A DNA stretch of 64,000 nucleotides, taken from positions 3,162,001-3,226,000 of the forward strand of contig OZ246007.1 in assembly GCA_965230515.1 (NCBI GenBank), in the 5' to 3' direction. Both the position numbers and the translations under genes were made by a program. This DNA comes from JAJFKB01 sp965230515 (GTDB lineage Bacteria > Pseudomonadota > Gammaproteobacteria > Pseudomonadales > IMCC2047). Positions 28,201 through 36,218 of this stretch are shown one piece after another; within the stretch, counting starts at the first letter, position 1, and each line of letters begins with the position of its first letter. The notes beneath the pieces are model-generated. The model made no database searches, had not been told where the DNA came from, and saw only the letters and a list, made by a program, of their open reading frames with translations.

Positions 28201-29875
28201 AGGTGGTGAATTGCCGGGACGTAAAGTGGATGATTATATTGCGCGAATGAGGCACTCCACCCCTGGGGTGGGATTGATCAGTCCGCCGCCACATCATGAT
28301 ATTTATTCGATTGAGGATATGGCGCAGCTGATTCATGACCTGAAAAACGCCAATCGTGATGCACGAATCAGCGTCAAACTGGTTGCTGAAATGGGTGTTG
28401 GTACGATTGCCGCGGGTGTCACCAAAGCAAAGGCGGACCACATCGTTATCGCCGGTCATGATGGTGGAACGGGTGCGTCACCTATTACTTCGATCAAACA
28501 CGCCGGCCTGCCCTGGGAACTGGGTCTTGCGGAAACCCATCAAACGCTGGTTATGAATGACCTGAGATCACGTGTAGTTATTCAGACTGATGGTCAGTTA
28601 AAAACCGGTAGAGATGTTGCGATTGCGGCGCTGCTGGGAGCAGAAGAGTTCGGGTTCGCCACGGCACCGCTGATCACCTTGGGTTGTATTATGATGCGTA
28701 AGTGTCATCTCAACACCTGTCCGGTGGGAATAGCGACACAAGATCCGGAGCTGCGTGCCAAATTCAGTGGTAAGCCGGAGTACGTAGTAAACTATCTGTT
28801 CATGGTTGCCGAAGAGTTGCGTCAGATTATGGCGAAGCTGGGTTTCCGTACATTGAATGAGATGATCGGGCGCACAGACATTCTGGAGATGGACAAAGCA
28901 GTAGAACACTGGAAAGCCAGTGGTATTGATCTTACTTCAATTCTCGCACCAGCGGAAAAGCCTCACCAGCAGGTACAGGTTTACCGGGTCATGGAGCAGG
29001 ATCACGGTCTGGATTTGGCGCTGGACAACGAGATCATTGAACGAGCCAGGCCGGCTATTGAAAAAGGTGAGTCGGTGAGTATGGAGTTGCCTATAGTCAA
29101 TATCAATCGAGTGGTTGGCACAATGCTGTCGCACCAGATTGTAAAAAACTGGGGTGAGGAAATGCTCCCGGACGATACGGTTCATATTAAATTGAATGGT
29201 TCGGCGGGGCAGAGCCTGGGTGCATTCCTGGCCAAAGGCGTTACCCTGGAAGTGGAAGGTGATACCAATGACTATGTTGGCAAAGGATTAAGCGGTGGTC
29301 GGGTTATCGTATATCCACCTAAATCCAGTACCTTTAATTCCGAAGAGAATATTCTGATCGGTAATGTGGTGCTTTATGGTGCGACCTCTGGCGAGGCCTA
29401 TTTTAATGGCATAGCGGCAGAGCGTTTCTGTGTTCGCAATAGTGGTGCCAGTGCCGTGGTTGAAGGTGTAGGCGATCATGGTTGTGAATATATGACCGGT
29501 GGTCGAGTTGTGGTGCTTGGCAGTACCGGCTGGAATTTTGCAGCGGGTATGAGCGGTGGCGTTGCCTATGTGTTTGATGAAAATAGTGATTTTGCCAGCA
29601 AATGTAACCCGGGTATGGTGAACTTGGAATCTGTCGAGGATGAAGAGGATATCAGTGAGCTAAAACAGTTGATTACCAATCACCTGGAGTACACCGGATC
29701 GAAAGTTGCTGAACGTATTTTGGCAGACTGGGAGTCGCAGTTGAGCCAATTTGTCAAAGTGATGCCTGTGGATTACAAGCGGGTACTGGAAGAGCGAAAG
29801 CAGCAGGCGTTGCAGAATGGGGCCAGTGCCACTGGTGACCACAGTAGCGCAAATGTTTCAGCCACAGTGCAATAA
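25232..29875 (+). CDS. gltB: Glutamate synthase (NADPH), large subunit
   Basis: A 1547-residue protein, normal for GltB. It moves the glutamine amide to 2-oxoglutarate to make glutamate. The propeptide is followed by the nucleophile Cys29 (DSCGVGFVTH) of the class II glutaminase domain (about 29-430). Then come the central domain (about 480-770), the FMN/2-oxoglutarate domain (about 850-1220; FGSISQESHES, GAKPGEGGELPG), the 3Fe-4S cysteines (CIMMRKCHLNTCPVG, about 1152-1164) and the C-terminal GXGXG beta-helix (GSAGQSLGAFLAKG, GKGLSGGRV). The GTG start lies 7 bp after a GGAAGGAG site. It is followed by gltD after 23 bp. Confidence 0.98.
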   Translation: MANDMIPIKTFGLPQKQGLYDPQFEKDSCGVGFVTHIKGKASHQIILDAIHALEQMEHRGGCGCEANTGDGAGILTTLPHKLFNRIVKQDLAVELPEKGRYAAGNVFLPTDSQERTFCKSAVERNIEDLGLKLLGWRALPVDTEAADIGPTALAARPEIEQLFVADQQGASGDELERKLYLLRKKSTHQLRGSEDLSQAKMFYFCSLSTKVMVYKGMLTTAQVSLFYKDLTDPDYESHLAMVHSRFSTNTFPSWDRAQPNRFMSHNGEINTRQGNINSMMAREGVAESALFGDQLKELFPVVEPDCSDSGSFDNVLEFLLMNGRTLQEAIMMMIPEAWQNDASMPKHKRDFYEYHSALMEPWDGPASIAFTDGHYIGAVLDRNGLRPSRYYVTHDDHVIMASEVGVVPVDPANVKYKGRLRPGKMFLIDIEQGRMISDEELKDDFAKKRPYGEWLDDQRIELRKLHTEEEAHGFEPDKLLERMQAFGYSVETLQFMLLPLVTELRDPVGSMGNDSALACLSDKPRMLYDYFKQLFAQVTNPAIDSIREEVVMTLECYIGPEGNLLETTKQHAHRLLVPHPILSNEEMAALKHINHKHLEHRQWKSKIIDTTFPKSEGKQGLVDALERICQEASQAIADEYSLIVLSDRSVGADRVPVSALLATGAVHHHLIERHERTRIGIVVESGEAREVHHHCLLIGFGADAINPYLAFEALWQAQRDGLLSGEQYDHDDKIVAAYRKGVAKGLLKVMAKMGISTLQSYKGAQIFEAVGLAEEVIERCFSGTVSRVSGVGFDVLAEEALRRHELGYPSREQIRVPVLPNNGEMHWRAEGDHHMWDPQAIAELQNASRTNDKNAYWRFAERINQHNTRNCTLRGLMSFKEGVNGQEIALDEVESVQEIVKRFATGAMSFGSISQESHESLAIAMNRMGGKSNTGEGGEDPERFIPLANGDSKRSAIKQVASGRFGVTTWYLANADEIQIKISQGAKPGEGGELPGRKVDDYIARMRHSTPGVGLISPPPHHDIYSIEDMAQLIHDLKNANRDARISVKLVAEMGVGTIAAGVTKAKADHIVIAGHDGGTGASPITSIKHAGLPWELGLAETHQTLVMNDLRSRVVIQTDGQLKTGRDVAIAALLGAEEFGFATAPLITLGCIMMRKCHLNTCPVGIATQDPELRAKFSGKPEYVVNYLFMVAEELRQIMAKLGFRTLNEMIGRTDILEMDKAVEHWKASGIDLTSILAPAEKPHQQVQVYRVMEQDHGLDLALDNEIIERARPAIEKGESVSMELPIVNINRVVGTMLSHQIVKNWGEEMLPDDTVHIKLNGSAGQSLGAFLAKGVTLEVEGDTNDYVGKGLSGGRVIVYPPKSSTFNSEENILIGNVVLYGATSGEAYFNGIAAERFCVRNSGASAVVEGVGDHGCEYMTGGRVVVLGSTGWNFAAGMSGGVAYVFDENSDFASKCNPGMVNLESVEDEEDISELKQLITNHLEYTGSKVAERILADWESQLSQFVKVMPVDYKRVLEERKQQALQNGASATGDHSSANVSATVQ

Positions 29876-29898
29876 TCGGATTTCGAGAGAACGAGAGT

Positions 29899-31371
29899 AT
29901 GGGAAAAGTTACCGGATTTAAAGAAGTCGATCGTAAAACCGAACCTTATCGGGATCCGCTGATTCGTGTAGGGGACTATAAAGAGCTGTATACAGAGCAC
30001 AACGAAGAGCATTTGCGTTCACAGGGCTCTCGCTGCATGGATTGTGGAGTCCCTTTTTGTCAATCAGAATCTGGTTGTCCGGTGGATAACCTGATTCCTG
30101 AGTGGAATGATCTGGTTTATAACGGGCGGTGGGAAGATGCCACCAAGCGCCTGCTTAAAACCAATAACTTCCCGGAATTTACCGGCCGTGTATGTCCGGC
30201 GCCCTGTGAAGGTGCCTGTGTGCTGGGAATTACCAATCCTGCAGTGACGATTAAGAATATTGAAAAGGCTATTATAGATACGGCATTTGATAACGGTTGG
30301 ATAGACGCAGCAACACCGGGTCAACGAACCGGTAAGAAAATTGCTGTTGTCGGATCCGGCCCCGCTGGCCTGGCGGCAGCGATGCAATTGAACAGTGCGG
30401 GTCATGACGTCACTGTGTATGAACGTGCTGATCGTGTTGGCGGTTTGCTTATGTACGGGATTCCCAACATGAAGTTGGAGAAAGATGTGGTGCAAAGGCG
30501 TGTTGAACTGATGCGTAAAGAGGGCGTCACCTTTCAAACCGGCGTAAACGTTGGTGGTGGTGACTCGGATGATATCAGTCTGGAGCAGTTAAGAGCGGAT
30601 AATGACGCCGTATTACTTGCTACTGGCGCCACTCAGCCACGAGACTTGCCTGCACCTAACAGAGATCTGAAAGGTATCCATTTTGCGATGGATTTTCTGA
30701 CGGCAAATACCAAAAGTTTGTTGGATTCAAACTTATCCGACGGTAACTATATCAGTGCTAAAGACAAGAATGTCATTGTTATCGGTGGTGGTGATACCGG
30801 GACGGATTGTATCGGTACCTCTATCCGTCATGGATGTAAGTCAGTGGTTAACTTTGAACTGCTTGCCGAACCCCCGGCCGAACGTGCGCCGAATAACCCC
30901 TGGCCGCAATGGCCCCGAATTATGCGGGTTGATTATGGCCATGCCGAAGCACAAAGTAAATTTGGCGATGATCCCCGTACCTATTCCATTTTGACCAAGG
31001 AGTTTATCGGTAATGATGATGGACAGTTAACCGGTATTAAGACGGTCAATATCGAATGGGTCAATAAGGACGGGCAGATGACCTTTGAAGAGAAGCCGGG
31101 AACTGAGAAAGTATGGGAGGCTGACCTGATTCTCCTTGCTATGGGATTTTTAGGGCCTGAGCACTATGTGGTTGATCAGTTAGATCTGGAACTGGATCAG
31201 CGCAGTAATTATAAAGCGGACTATGGACAATTCAGTACCTCAGTGCCGGGACTATTTGCTGCAGGTGACTGCCGGCGAGGCCAGTCGCTGGTTGTTTGGG
31301 GTATTAACGAAGGTCGTGGCGCGGCGCGAGAAATAGACCGCTTTCTAATGGGCTCGACACAGTTACCCTGA
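29899..31371 (+). CDS. gltD: Glutamate synthase (NADPH), small subunit
   Basis: A 490-residue protein that delivers electrons from NADPH through FAD and 4Fe-4S centres to GltB. The N-terminal cysteine motifs CMDCGVPFC, GCPVDNLIPEWNDLV and CPAPCEGACVLGI bind the Fe-S clusters. The FAD loop VVGSGPAGLAAA, the GGLLMYGIPNMKL segment, the NADPH loop VIGGGDTGTDC and the C-terminal GLFAAGDCRRGQSLVVWGINEGR are all intact. It lies 23 bp after gltB and ends at a strong intrinsic terminator, so the two form a simple operon. Confidence 0.98.
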   Translation: MGKVTGFKEVDRKTEPYRDPLIRVGDYKELYTEHNEEHLRSQGSRCMDCGVPFCQSESGCPVDNLIPEWNDLVYNGRWEDATKRLLKTNNFPEFTGRVCPAPCEGACVLGITNPAVTIKNIEKAIIDTAFDNGWIDAATPGQRTGKKIAVVGSGPAGLAAAMQLNSAGHDVTVYERADRVGGLLMYGIPNMKLEKDVVQRRVELMRKEGVTFQTGVNVGGGDSDDISLEQLRADNDAVLLATGATQPRDLPAPNRDLKGIHFAMDFLTANTKSLLDSNLSDGNYISAKDKNVIVIGGGDTGTDCIGTSIRHGCKSVVNFELLAEPPAERAPNNPWPQWPRIMRVDYGHAEAQSKFGDDPRTYSILTKEFIGNDDGQLTGIKTVNIEWVNKDGQMTFEEKPGTEKVWEADLILLAMGFLGPEHYVVDQLDLELDQRSNYKADYGQFSTSVPGLFAAGDCRRGQSLVVWGINEGRGAAREIDRFLMGSTQLP

Positions 31372-31394
31372 TGGAAAATCGCTACGGTTTGTTT

Positions 31395-31420
31395 AAAACC
31401 CGCTTCGGCGGGTTTTTTTA
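31395..31420 (+). terminator. Intrinsic terminator of gltBD
   Basis: AAACCCGC (31396-31403), a TTCG tetraloop and GCGGGTTT (31408-31415) form a perfect 8-bp stem, followed by a T-run to 31419. It lies 24 bp after the gltD stop codon. Confidence 0.95.
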
Positions 31421-31497
31421 GGTCTGGAAAATAGTGTTACCGGTACAGCTTTTGGGATATATTTTGATAACAGCATTCTGTGCCGGGTTAAATTTTT

Positions 31498-32202
31498 ATG
31501 AGTAACAAAAGCATCCGTAATTCGGGAGGCCCTACTGAAATTGAGGCCTTTATCGAGAAGGTAAAAAGTCTACCGGAGCGAAAGAGTTCCGGGAGTAATG
31601 GCCGTTTGATATTTGCAATGGATGCCACAGCAAGCCGGCAGCCATCGTGGGATCTCGCCTGTCATTTACAGAGTAAAATGTTTGAGACCGTGGTGACTCA
31701 AGGGGCACTTTCAGTGCAACTCTGTTTCTATCGTGGATATAACGAGTGTAAGAGCAGTCGATGGATGCAAGAGGCTGTTAGTTTGCAGCGCGCAATGTCC
31801 AAAGTCCGATGTATGGGCGGGCAAACGCAAATCTCAAGAGTACTCAAGCATGCCTTGCAAGAGATTGACGTGGCCGCTATTGACGGCTTGGTGTTCGTTG
31901 GAGATTGCATGGAGGAGAATGTTGACGAACTCTGTTATTTGGCCGGAAAGCTGAGAATAAAAGGTGTTCCCATCTTCCTCTTTCAGGAAGGGTATGATGA
32001 AGTTGCCAGCAATGCCTTTAAGGAGATCGCGCGTATTTCCAAAGGCGCTTATTGCCGGTTTGATGAACACAGTCCGCAACAATTGGCGGACTTGATGAAA
32101 GCAGTTGCTATTTATGCAACCGGAGGAAGGCAAGCGGCACTGGCCTATAGCGAAAACAAACCATTTCTGGCGCACTTTGCCGGTCAACTTGAAGCCAAAT
32201 AG
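31498..32202 (+). CDS. von Willebrand factor A-like domain protein
   Basis: A 234-residue soluble protein. A vWA-type fold is suggested by the strand LIFAMDATASRQPSW, whose D-A-T-A-S matches the D-x-S/T-x-S metal-site pattern, by the later GGQTQISRVLKHAL segment (the Thr position) and by LVFVGDCMEEN (the second Asp position). The C-terminal part has FKEIARISKGAYCRFDEHS, usual for the last vWA helix. Such proteins bind partners through a metal ion. It lies 11 bp before a J-domain membrane protein on the same strand, so they probably act together; the process is unknown. Confidence 0.78.
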   Translation: MSNKSIRNSGGPTEIEAFIEKVKSLPERKSSGSNGRLIFAMDATASRQPSWDLACHLQSKMFETVVTQGALSVQLCFYRGYNECKSSRWMQEAVSLQRAMSKVRCMGGQTQISRVLKHALQEIDVAAIDGLVFVGDCMEENVDELCYLAGKLRIKGVPIFLFQEGYDEVASNAFKEIARISKGAYCRFDEHSPQQLADLMKAVAIYATGGRQAALAYSENKPFLAHFAGQLEAK

Positions 32203-32213
32203 GGAGAGCTGGC

Positions 32214-32969
32214 TTGCGCGTTTTAATTATTCTGGTTGCAGTTGCGCTACTTTACTTGATACTGCGCAAACGCTATCAGAAAAACCCACGTCAATTTACC
32301 AAAAAATTTGCTTATTGGCTTGCCGGGTTCGTTATCGTGCTGCTGGTTTTGGCGGCGATTACCGGGCGTCTGCATTGGCTTTACGCATTGATTGCCGGTC
32401 TTGTTCCAATGTTGGGGAGGGCTGTGTCGTTGCTGCGTTTTTTACCACTACTCAAGTCGGTTCAGGCGGCTTTTGGAGCAGCAAGGACGAACGGTAAACC
32501 AAGCCAGGGACAGCGATCAAGTGTTGAGAACCGGTTTTTCAAGATGGAGCTCGATCATGACTCGGGAGAGATTTCCGGTGTTATTCTGGAGGGGGAGTAT
32601 AGCGGTCACGCGCTGAGTGATCTGGATCTTGAACAGCTCAAAGCGTTGTTTGCTCACTGTATCAGTGTCGATCAGGAATCAGCATCATTGCTGGCAGCCT
32701 ATCTTGATAGTAAATACGGTAAGGACTGGCGCGGAGCGGATTCCGAAGCAGGCGGACATTCTGAAAACGGTTCTATGAGAGAGGATATGAGTCGTGCCGA
32801 AGCACTGGATATTCTGGGATTGCAGGATCCCGTGACAGAGAAAGAGATTGTGCAGGCACACAGGCAACTGATTCAGAAATTTCATCCGGATCGCGGCGGG
32901 AGTAACTATCTTGCTGCAAAAATAAATATGGCCAAAGATTTGTTGCTGCAAAGCCGTCAATCTGAATAG
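32214..32969 (+). CDS. Membrane-anchored J-domain protein
   Basis: A 251-residue protein with two to three N-terminal membrane segments (about 2-17, 34-52, 55-75), a middle region with FFKMELDHDSGEISGVILEGEYSG, and a C-terminal J-domain (about 195-251) with the diagnostic HPD in KFHPDRGGSNYLAAKIN. J-domains stimulate the ATPase of DnaK-type chaperones, here presumably at the inner membrane. The TTG start is supported by AGGGAGAG just upstream, 11 bp after the vWA gene. The layout resembles the DjlA/TIM14-like group of short membrane J-proteins found in proteobacteria. Confidence 0.82.
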   Translation: MRVLIILVAVALLYLILRKRYQKNPRQFTKKFAYWLAGFVIVLLVLAAITGRLHWLYALIAGLVPMLGRAVSLLRFLPLLKSVQAAFGAARTNGKPSQGQRSSVENRFFKMELDHDSGEISGVILEGEYSGHALSDLDLEQLKALFAHCISVDQESASLLAAYLDSKYGKDWRGADSEAGGHSENGSMREDMSRAEALDILGLQDPVTEKEIVQAHRQLIQKFHPDRGGSNYLAAKINMAKDLLLQSRQSE

Positions 32970-33073
32970 ATATGAGGGGACCTCTGATGTTATCTCCAAC
33001 AACATATCTTGTTAATCCTTTTTAATTCGGTTCTAATAATTCACATAGTGATAATGGAGATATATTTAGGGGT

Positions 33074-34513
33074 ATGCCGCGATTACGTATAGACACTGCT
33101 ATATTGTGCTGCTTATCCCTATTAATGCTCTCTCTTGCCTGGTTTGCACCCTACACTGAAACAAATTATGTGCGAAATATGGAAGAGATCAAGCGCAGTG
33201 GAAAGCTGATTGTTCTCACGCAGAATAACCCCAGTACCTATTTTACGGACCGCGATGGGCGAGAGTCCGGTCCTGAATATAAATTAATTCGAGCATTTGC
33301 AAACACTATTGGTGTCACCCCTTATTTTATAACCAAGATAAGCGTGTCAGAGTTGCTGGAGGCGGTTGCATCCGGTGAGGGGGATATTGCTGCCGCCGGC
33401 CTTTCGGTCACCGAGCAGCGCAGTCAACGATTTCTTTTTAGTAAATCCTATCAACAGGTTAGCCAGCAGGTGGTCTGCAGGCGTGGTGGGGCGCGACCCA
33501 AGAAAGTTGCACATCTGCCTGGTATTAATCTGGTTGTGATCAGCGGCAGTAGTTATGAGGAGCGACTGAAAGAACTCAAGGTTGATTATCCCGAATTAAG
33601 CTGGGTTGTCACGCAAGGGGTTAGTGCTGAACAATTGTTGGAAAGAGTCTGGAAAAGAGAGATCGAATGTACGGTGATGGATTCTAATATTGTGGCAATT
33701 AATCAGCGTTATTTTCCGGAGTTAAAGGTGCGCTTTTCATTGGGTGAACCGGATAACCTTGCCTGGGTGATGCCAAAAAGCGCAAAATCGCTGCAGGCCG
33801 AGGTTAACAAGTGGTTTGATAGTCAACCGGCAAAGAAAAAAATTAAAAGAGTTCAGGAGCGGTACTATGGCCACGTATCGCTCTTTGATTATGTGGATAC
33901 CACGGCATTTATTCGACGCATTGAAAGCCATTACCCAAAATACCAGGTGTTATTCAAAATGGCCGCGCAAACTTACGGGCTTTCGGAAGTGTTGTTGGCG
34001 GCACAGGCTTATCAGGAGTCGCACTGGAACCCCAAAGCTAAAAGTCCCACCGGAGTCAGAGGTATAATGATGCTCACTTTGGTGACCGCCAAATCAATGG
34101 GTGTCAAAAGCCGGCTGAACGTCGAGCAGAGTATTATGGGTGGAGCCAAATATCTGGCTAAATTAAAATCCAAGCTGGCAAAGAATATTGAAGAACCGGA
34201 TCTGACCTGGTTTGCATTGGCGGCCTATAATGTTGGTCTGGCTCACATTCGTGACGCCCAGGCGCTGGCGCGCCATTTTGGCGATAGCCCTTATCGCTGG
34301 CATGATGTGAAAAAGACGTTACCCTTGTTAAGTGATCCCAATTATTACAAGTTTTTAAAATATGGCTATGCCAGAGGGTCGGAGCCTGTGCGTTATGTGC
34401 AGCAAATCAGGCAATATGAACAGATTTTGAGGCAATTTCTTGAACAGCAAAAAGAAAAAGAAAAAAAATTAATAAAAAAGGAGTACGCACCTATAGAGTT
34501 CATGCTGCTCTGA
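33074..34513 (+). CDS. mltF: Membrane-bound lytic murein transglycosylase F
   Basis: A 479-residue protein with an N-terminal membrane/signal segment (about 10-27), a periplasmic solute-binding-like domain (about 35-260: LIVLTQNNPSTYF, GPEYKLIRAFAN, SVTEQRSQRFLFSKSY) and a C-terminal lysozyme-like transglycosylase domain (about 290-450). The catalytic Glu lies in AQAYQESHWNPKAKSPTGVRGIMML, followed by AAYNVGLAHI and the usual YGYARGSEPVRYV end. It cleaves peptidoglycan to 1,6-anhydroMurNAc products at the cell envelope. Its last 14 bases overlap the convergent membrane protein gene. Confidence 0.93.
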   Translation: MPRLRIDTAILCCLSLLMLSLAWFAPYTETNYVRNMEEIKRSGKLIVLTQNNPSTYFTDRDGRESGPEYKLIRAFANTIGVTPYFITKISVSELLEAVASGEGDIAAAGLSVTEQRSQRFLFSKSYQQVSQQVVCRRGGARPKKVAHLPGINLVVISGSSYEERLKELKVDYPELSWVVTQGVSAEQLLERVWKREIECTVMDSNIVAINQRYFPELKVRFSLGEPDNLAWVMPKSAKSLQAEVNKWFDSQPAKKKIKRVQERYYGHVSLFDYVDTTAFIRRIESHYPKYQVLFKMAAQTYGLSEVLLAAQAYQESHWNPKAKSPTGVRGIMMLTLVTAKSMGVKSRLNVEQSIMGGAKYLAKLKSKLAKNIEEPDLTWFALAAYNVGLAHIRDAQALARHFGDSPYRWHDVKKTLPLLSDPNYYKFLKYGYARGSEPVRYVQQIRQYEQILRQFLEQQKEKEKKLIKKEYAPIEFMLL

Positions 34514-34937
34514 TTGAATCTGCACCAGACCGTATGCGTGCACCCTCAGCCCTGTTCAGGGCAATGCAATATAAGATAGTGTAAATTGTTCCTATGATCG
34601 CCCCGGGTAATATAGTGGCCAAAATTTCGGGTGTAGCCATGAGGGCATTGATACCCCACGATGTGCTATATAGAATCAGGCAGGTGACTGAAACAGTGGT
34701 TATGCCACGCCGGTTTGGCCAGGGGCAGTTACTGTATAAAAACTCCATAACACTCGATAGCGCAAGCGTTATTAAAAAACTGTAGCAGCCTTGTGTCAGG
34801 GCCGCTTTGGTTGCGATTGCGAATGGGTGCAGGTGGTTAGCAAAGAATCCCCAGCCGCCGTAAAACAGGAACGCTGCAAGTGACGGGGCAATCTGCCTGA
34901 ACCTAAATAGATAAGAGTGAGGTTTGGGTGAAAGCAC
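34500..34937 (-). CDS. Small four-helix membrane protein, unknown function
   Basis: A 145-residue protein with about four membrane helices (about 15-32, 42-62, 75-95, 105-128), ending in a charged tail. The GTG start overlaps the stop of the YHS gene by one base (TAGTG), so it is translationally coupled to the olsBA operon. Its 3' end overlaps mltF by 14 bp on the opposite strand. No catalytic motif is visible and I do not recognise the family. Confidence 0.7.
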   Translation of the reverse strand: MLSPKPHSYLFRFRQIAPSLAAFLFYGGWGFFANHLHPFAIATKAALTQGCYSFLITLALSSVMEFLYSNCPWPNRRGITTVSVTCLILYSTSWGINALMATPEILATILPGAIIGTIYTILYCIALNRAEGARIRSGADSIRAA

Positions 34938-35404
34938 TATTTGGTACTCAGTTGGGGCCAGTTACGGTTGGCCTGGCTGATCAGACGGTCTTTATCTGCG
35001 CGCCATTTTTTATTGATCTTTTCATTGTAATTCAGGTACAGCTTGTTGTTGTGAATGGTAAAAAGTTCCGGCTTGATGCTGGCGGTATCGTTTTGCGCAA
35101 CAGCATAGGCACAATAACCACCGTATTGAGGTGCGTACTGATCTGGGTTCTCCTTGAACAGATCCAGATTCTTCTGAGATGAAAAACGCCAGTTTGCGTT
35201 CATCCAGTTGAATTCAAATTTGCGATTACCTTTGACCGGCCTGTTTTCTTTGAAATAGGCAACGGGATCATAGCCCTCAATCGCAAGATCACCAAAGAAA
35301 GTAGTATTGATCGCCTCAACTGCAAAACCAGCAGGGCTGCATAGAAGCGTAAATGATAATAATATCGCTCTTGATTTATGACAGAGTATAGATTGAACAT
35401 TCAT
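34937..35404 (-). CDS. Exported YHS-domain protein
   Basis: A 155-residue protein with a signal peptide (cleavage likely near GFAVEA) and a single YHS domain (about 38-95): IEGYDPVAYFKENRPVKG, NWRFSSQKNLDLFKENPDQYAPQYGGYCAYAVAQ. The C-terminal part TIHNNKLYLNYNEKINKKW is normal for this exported group. YHS domains are thought to bind metals. The ATG overlaps the olsA-like stop by ATGA, so it is part of the olsB-olsA operon. Its link to ornithine-lipid synthesis is only positional. Confidence 0.85.
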   Translation of the reverse strand: MNVQSILCHKSRAILLSFTLLCSPAGFAVEAINTTFFGDLAIEGYDPVAYFKENRPVKGNRKFEFNWMNANWRFSSQKNLDLFKENPDQYAPQYGGYCAYAVAQNDTASIKPELFTIHNNKLYLNYNEKINKKWRADKDRLISQANRNWPQLSTK

Positions 35405-36204
35405 GGGTGGACGCCTTCCGACAATGCCGGTTGAAGTTTTTCGGCCAACGCTTTTGTGACTTGCGCGTGGCAGTATTCAGCGCATGCTTTGCGGCAACTG
35501 AAATCCTCAATTTTGACTGGTGGAAGAAAGATAAGTTCGATCTCGACTGAGTGCATTCCGGCCATCTTAAAAAAATGGGAGGCGAAAGGCATGGTTGCGT
35601 ACCAGGCGAAATAGTCTCTAATCTCCTTGTCCATTGGCTTGTTTCGATACTTTGTGTAGCCCAGGGTGACAGGTTGTATCAGGGTGTTTTCAGATACTTC
35701 TGCAGCGTGAAAAAGGCTGCTTTTGAAGGGTTCTACATATGTACCTTCGGTGCTTGTACCCTCTGGAAACAGAATCAAATTACCGTTCCTTGAAAGATGG
35801 TTGGACATAATACTAATTTGACTGTGCGCCCTGCTTCCTTTGCGCTCAAAAAAAAGCGTGTTTTGAATGCGGGCCAGTTGACCCAGAATTGGCCAATGGG
35901 CAACCTCTGATTTTGCTATAAAGCAACCGGGCATGTTACTTCCCAGAATAAATACATCCAGATAAGAAACATGGTTGCTAACGAACAGGGTTGGACGATG
36001 TTCGGTGCAGCGCCCCTGGATAACAATGTGCAGCCCAAGTATCCGTGCGCAAACCCGATGAAAGATCATCGGAATTCGCTCGGCATGGTAATGGCTGAAA
36101 AGCCTGACCAGGAAATAAACAAGAGGAGCGAAGATGCACCATAAGGTGAGCAGCAGTAATCGAATAATAGCTCTGATCAGGGAATAAGGGCGTCGATTAG
36201 CCAT
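35401..36204 (-). CDS. olsA: 1-acyl-glycerol-3-phosphate acyltransferase family, probable OlsA (lyso-ornithine lipid acyltransferase)
   Basis: A 267-residue PlsC-family acyltransferase with an N-terminal membrane helix (about 15-35). The catalytic NHVSYLD (H-x4-D) motif lies at about residues 76-82, followed by the FERKGSRA and FPEGTSTEGTYVEPFKSSLF motifs for acyl acceptor binding. Its position 14 bp downstream of the OlsB-type gene makes it the likely enzyme that adds the second fatty acid to lyso-ornithine lipid. The stop overlaps the YHS gene start. It should act at the inner face of the cytoplasmic membrane. Confidence 0.85.
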   Translation of the reverse strand: MANRRPYSLIRAIIRLLLLTLWCIFAPLVYFLVRLFSHYHAERIPMIFHRVCARILGLHIVIQGRCTEHRPTLFVSNHVSYLDVFILGSNMPGCFIAKSEVAHWPILGQLARIQNTLFFERKGSRAHSQISIMSNHLSRNGNLILFPEGTSTEGTYVEPFKSSLFHAAEVSENTLIQPVTLGYTKYRNKPMDKEIRDYFAWYATMPFASHFFKMAGMHSVEIELIFLPPVKIEDFSCRKACAEYCHAQVTKALAEKLQPALSEGVHP

Positions 36205-36218
36205 GTGTTATTGAACTG

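Noticed and set aside
27575..28459. Two long antisense frames (136 and 156 codons) within gltB
   Set aside because: They lie opposite the strongly conserved GltB synthase domain and their proteins show no domain, leader or ribosome site.
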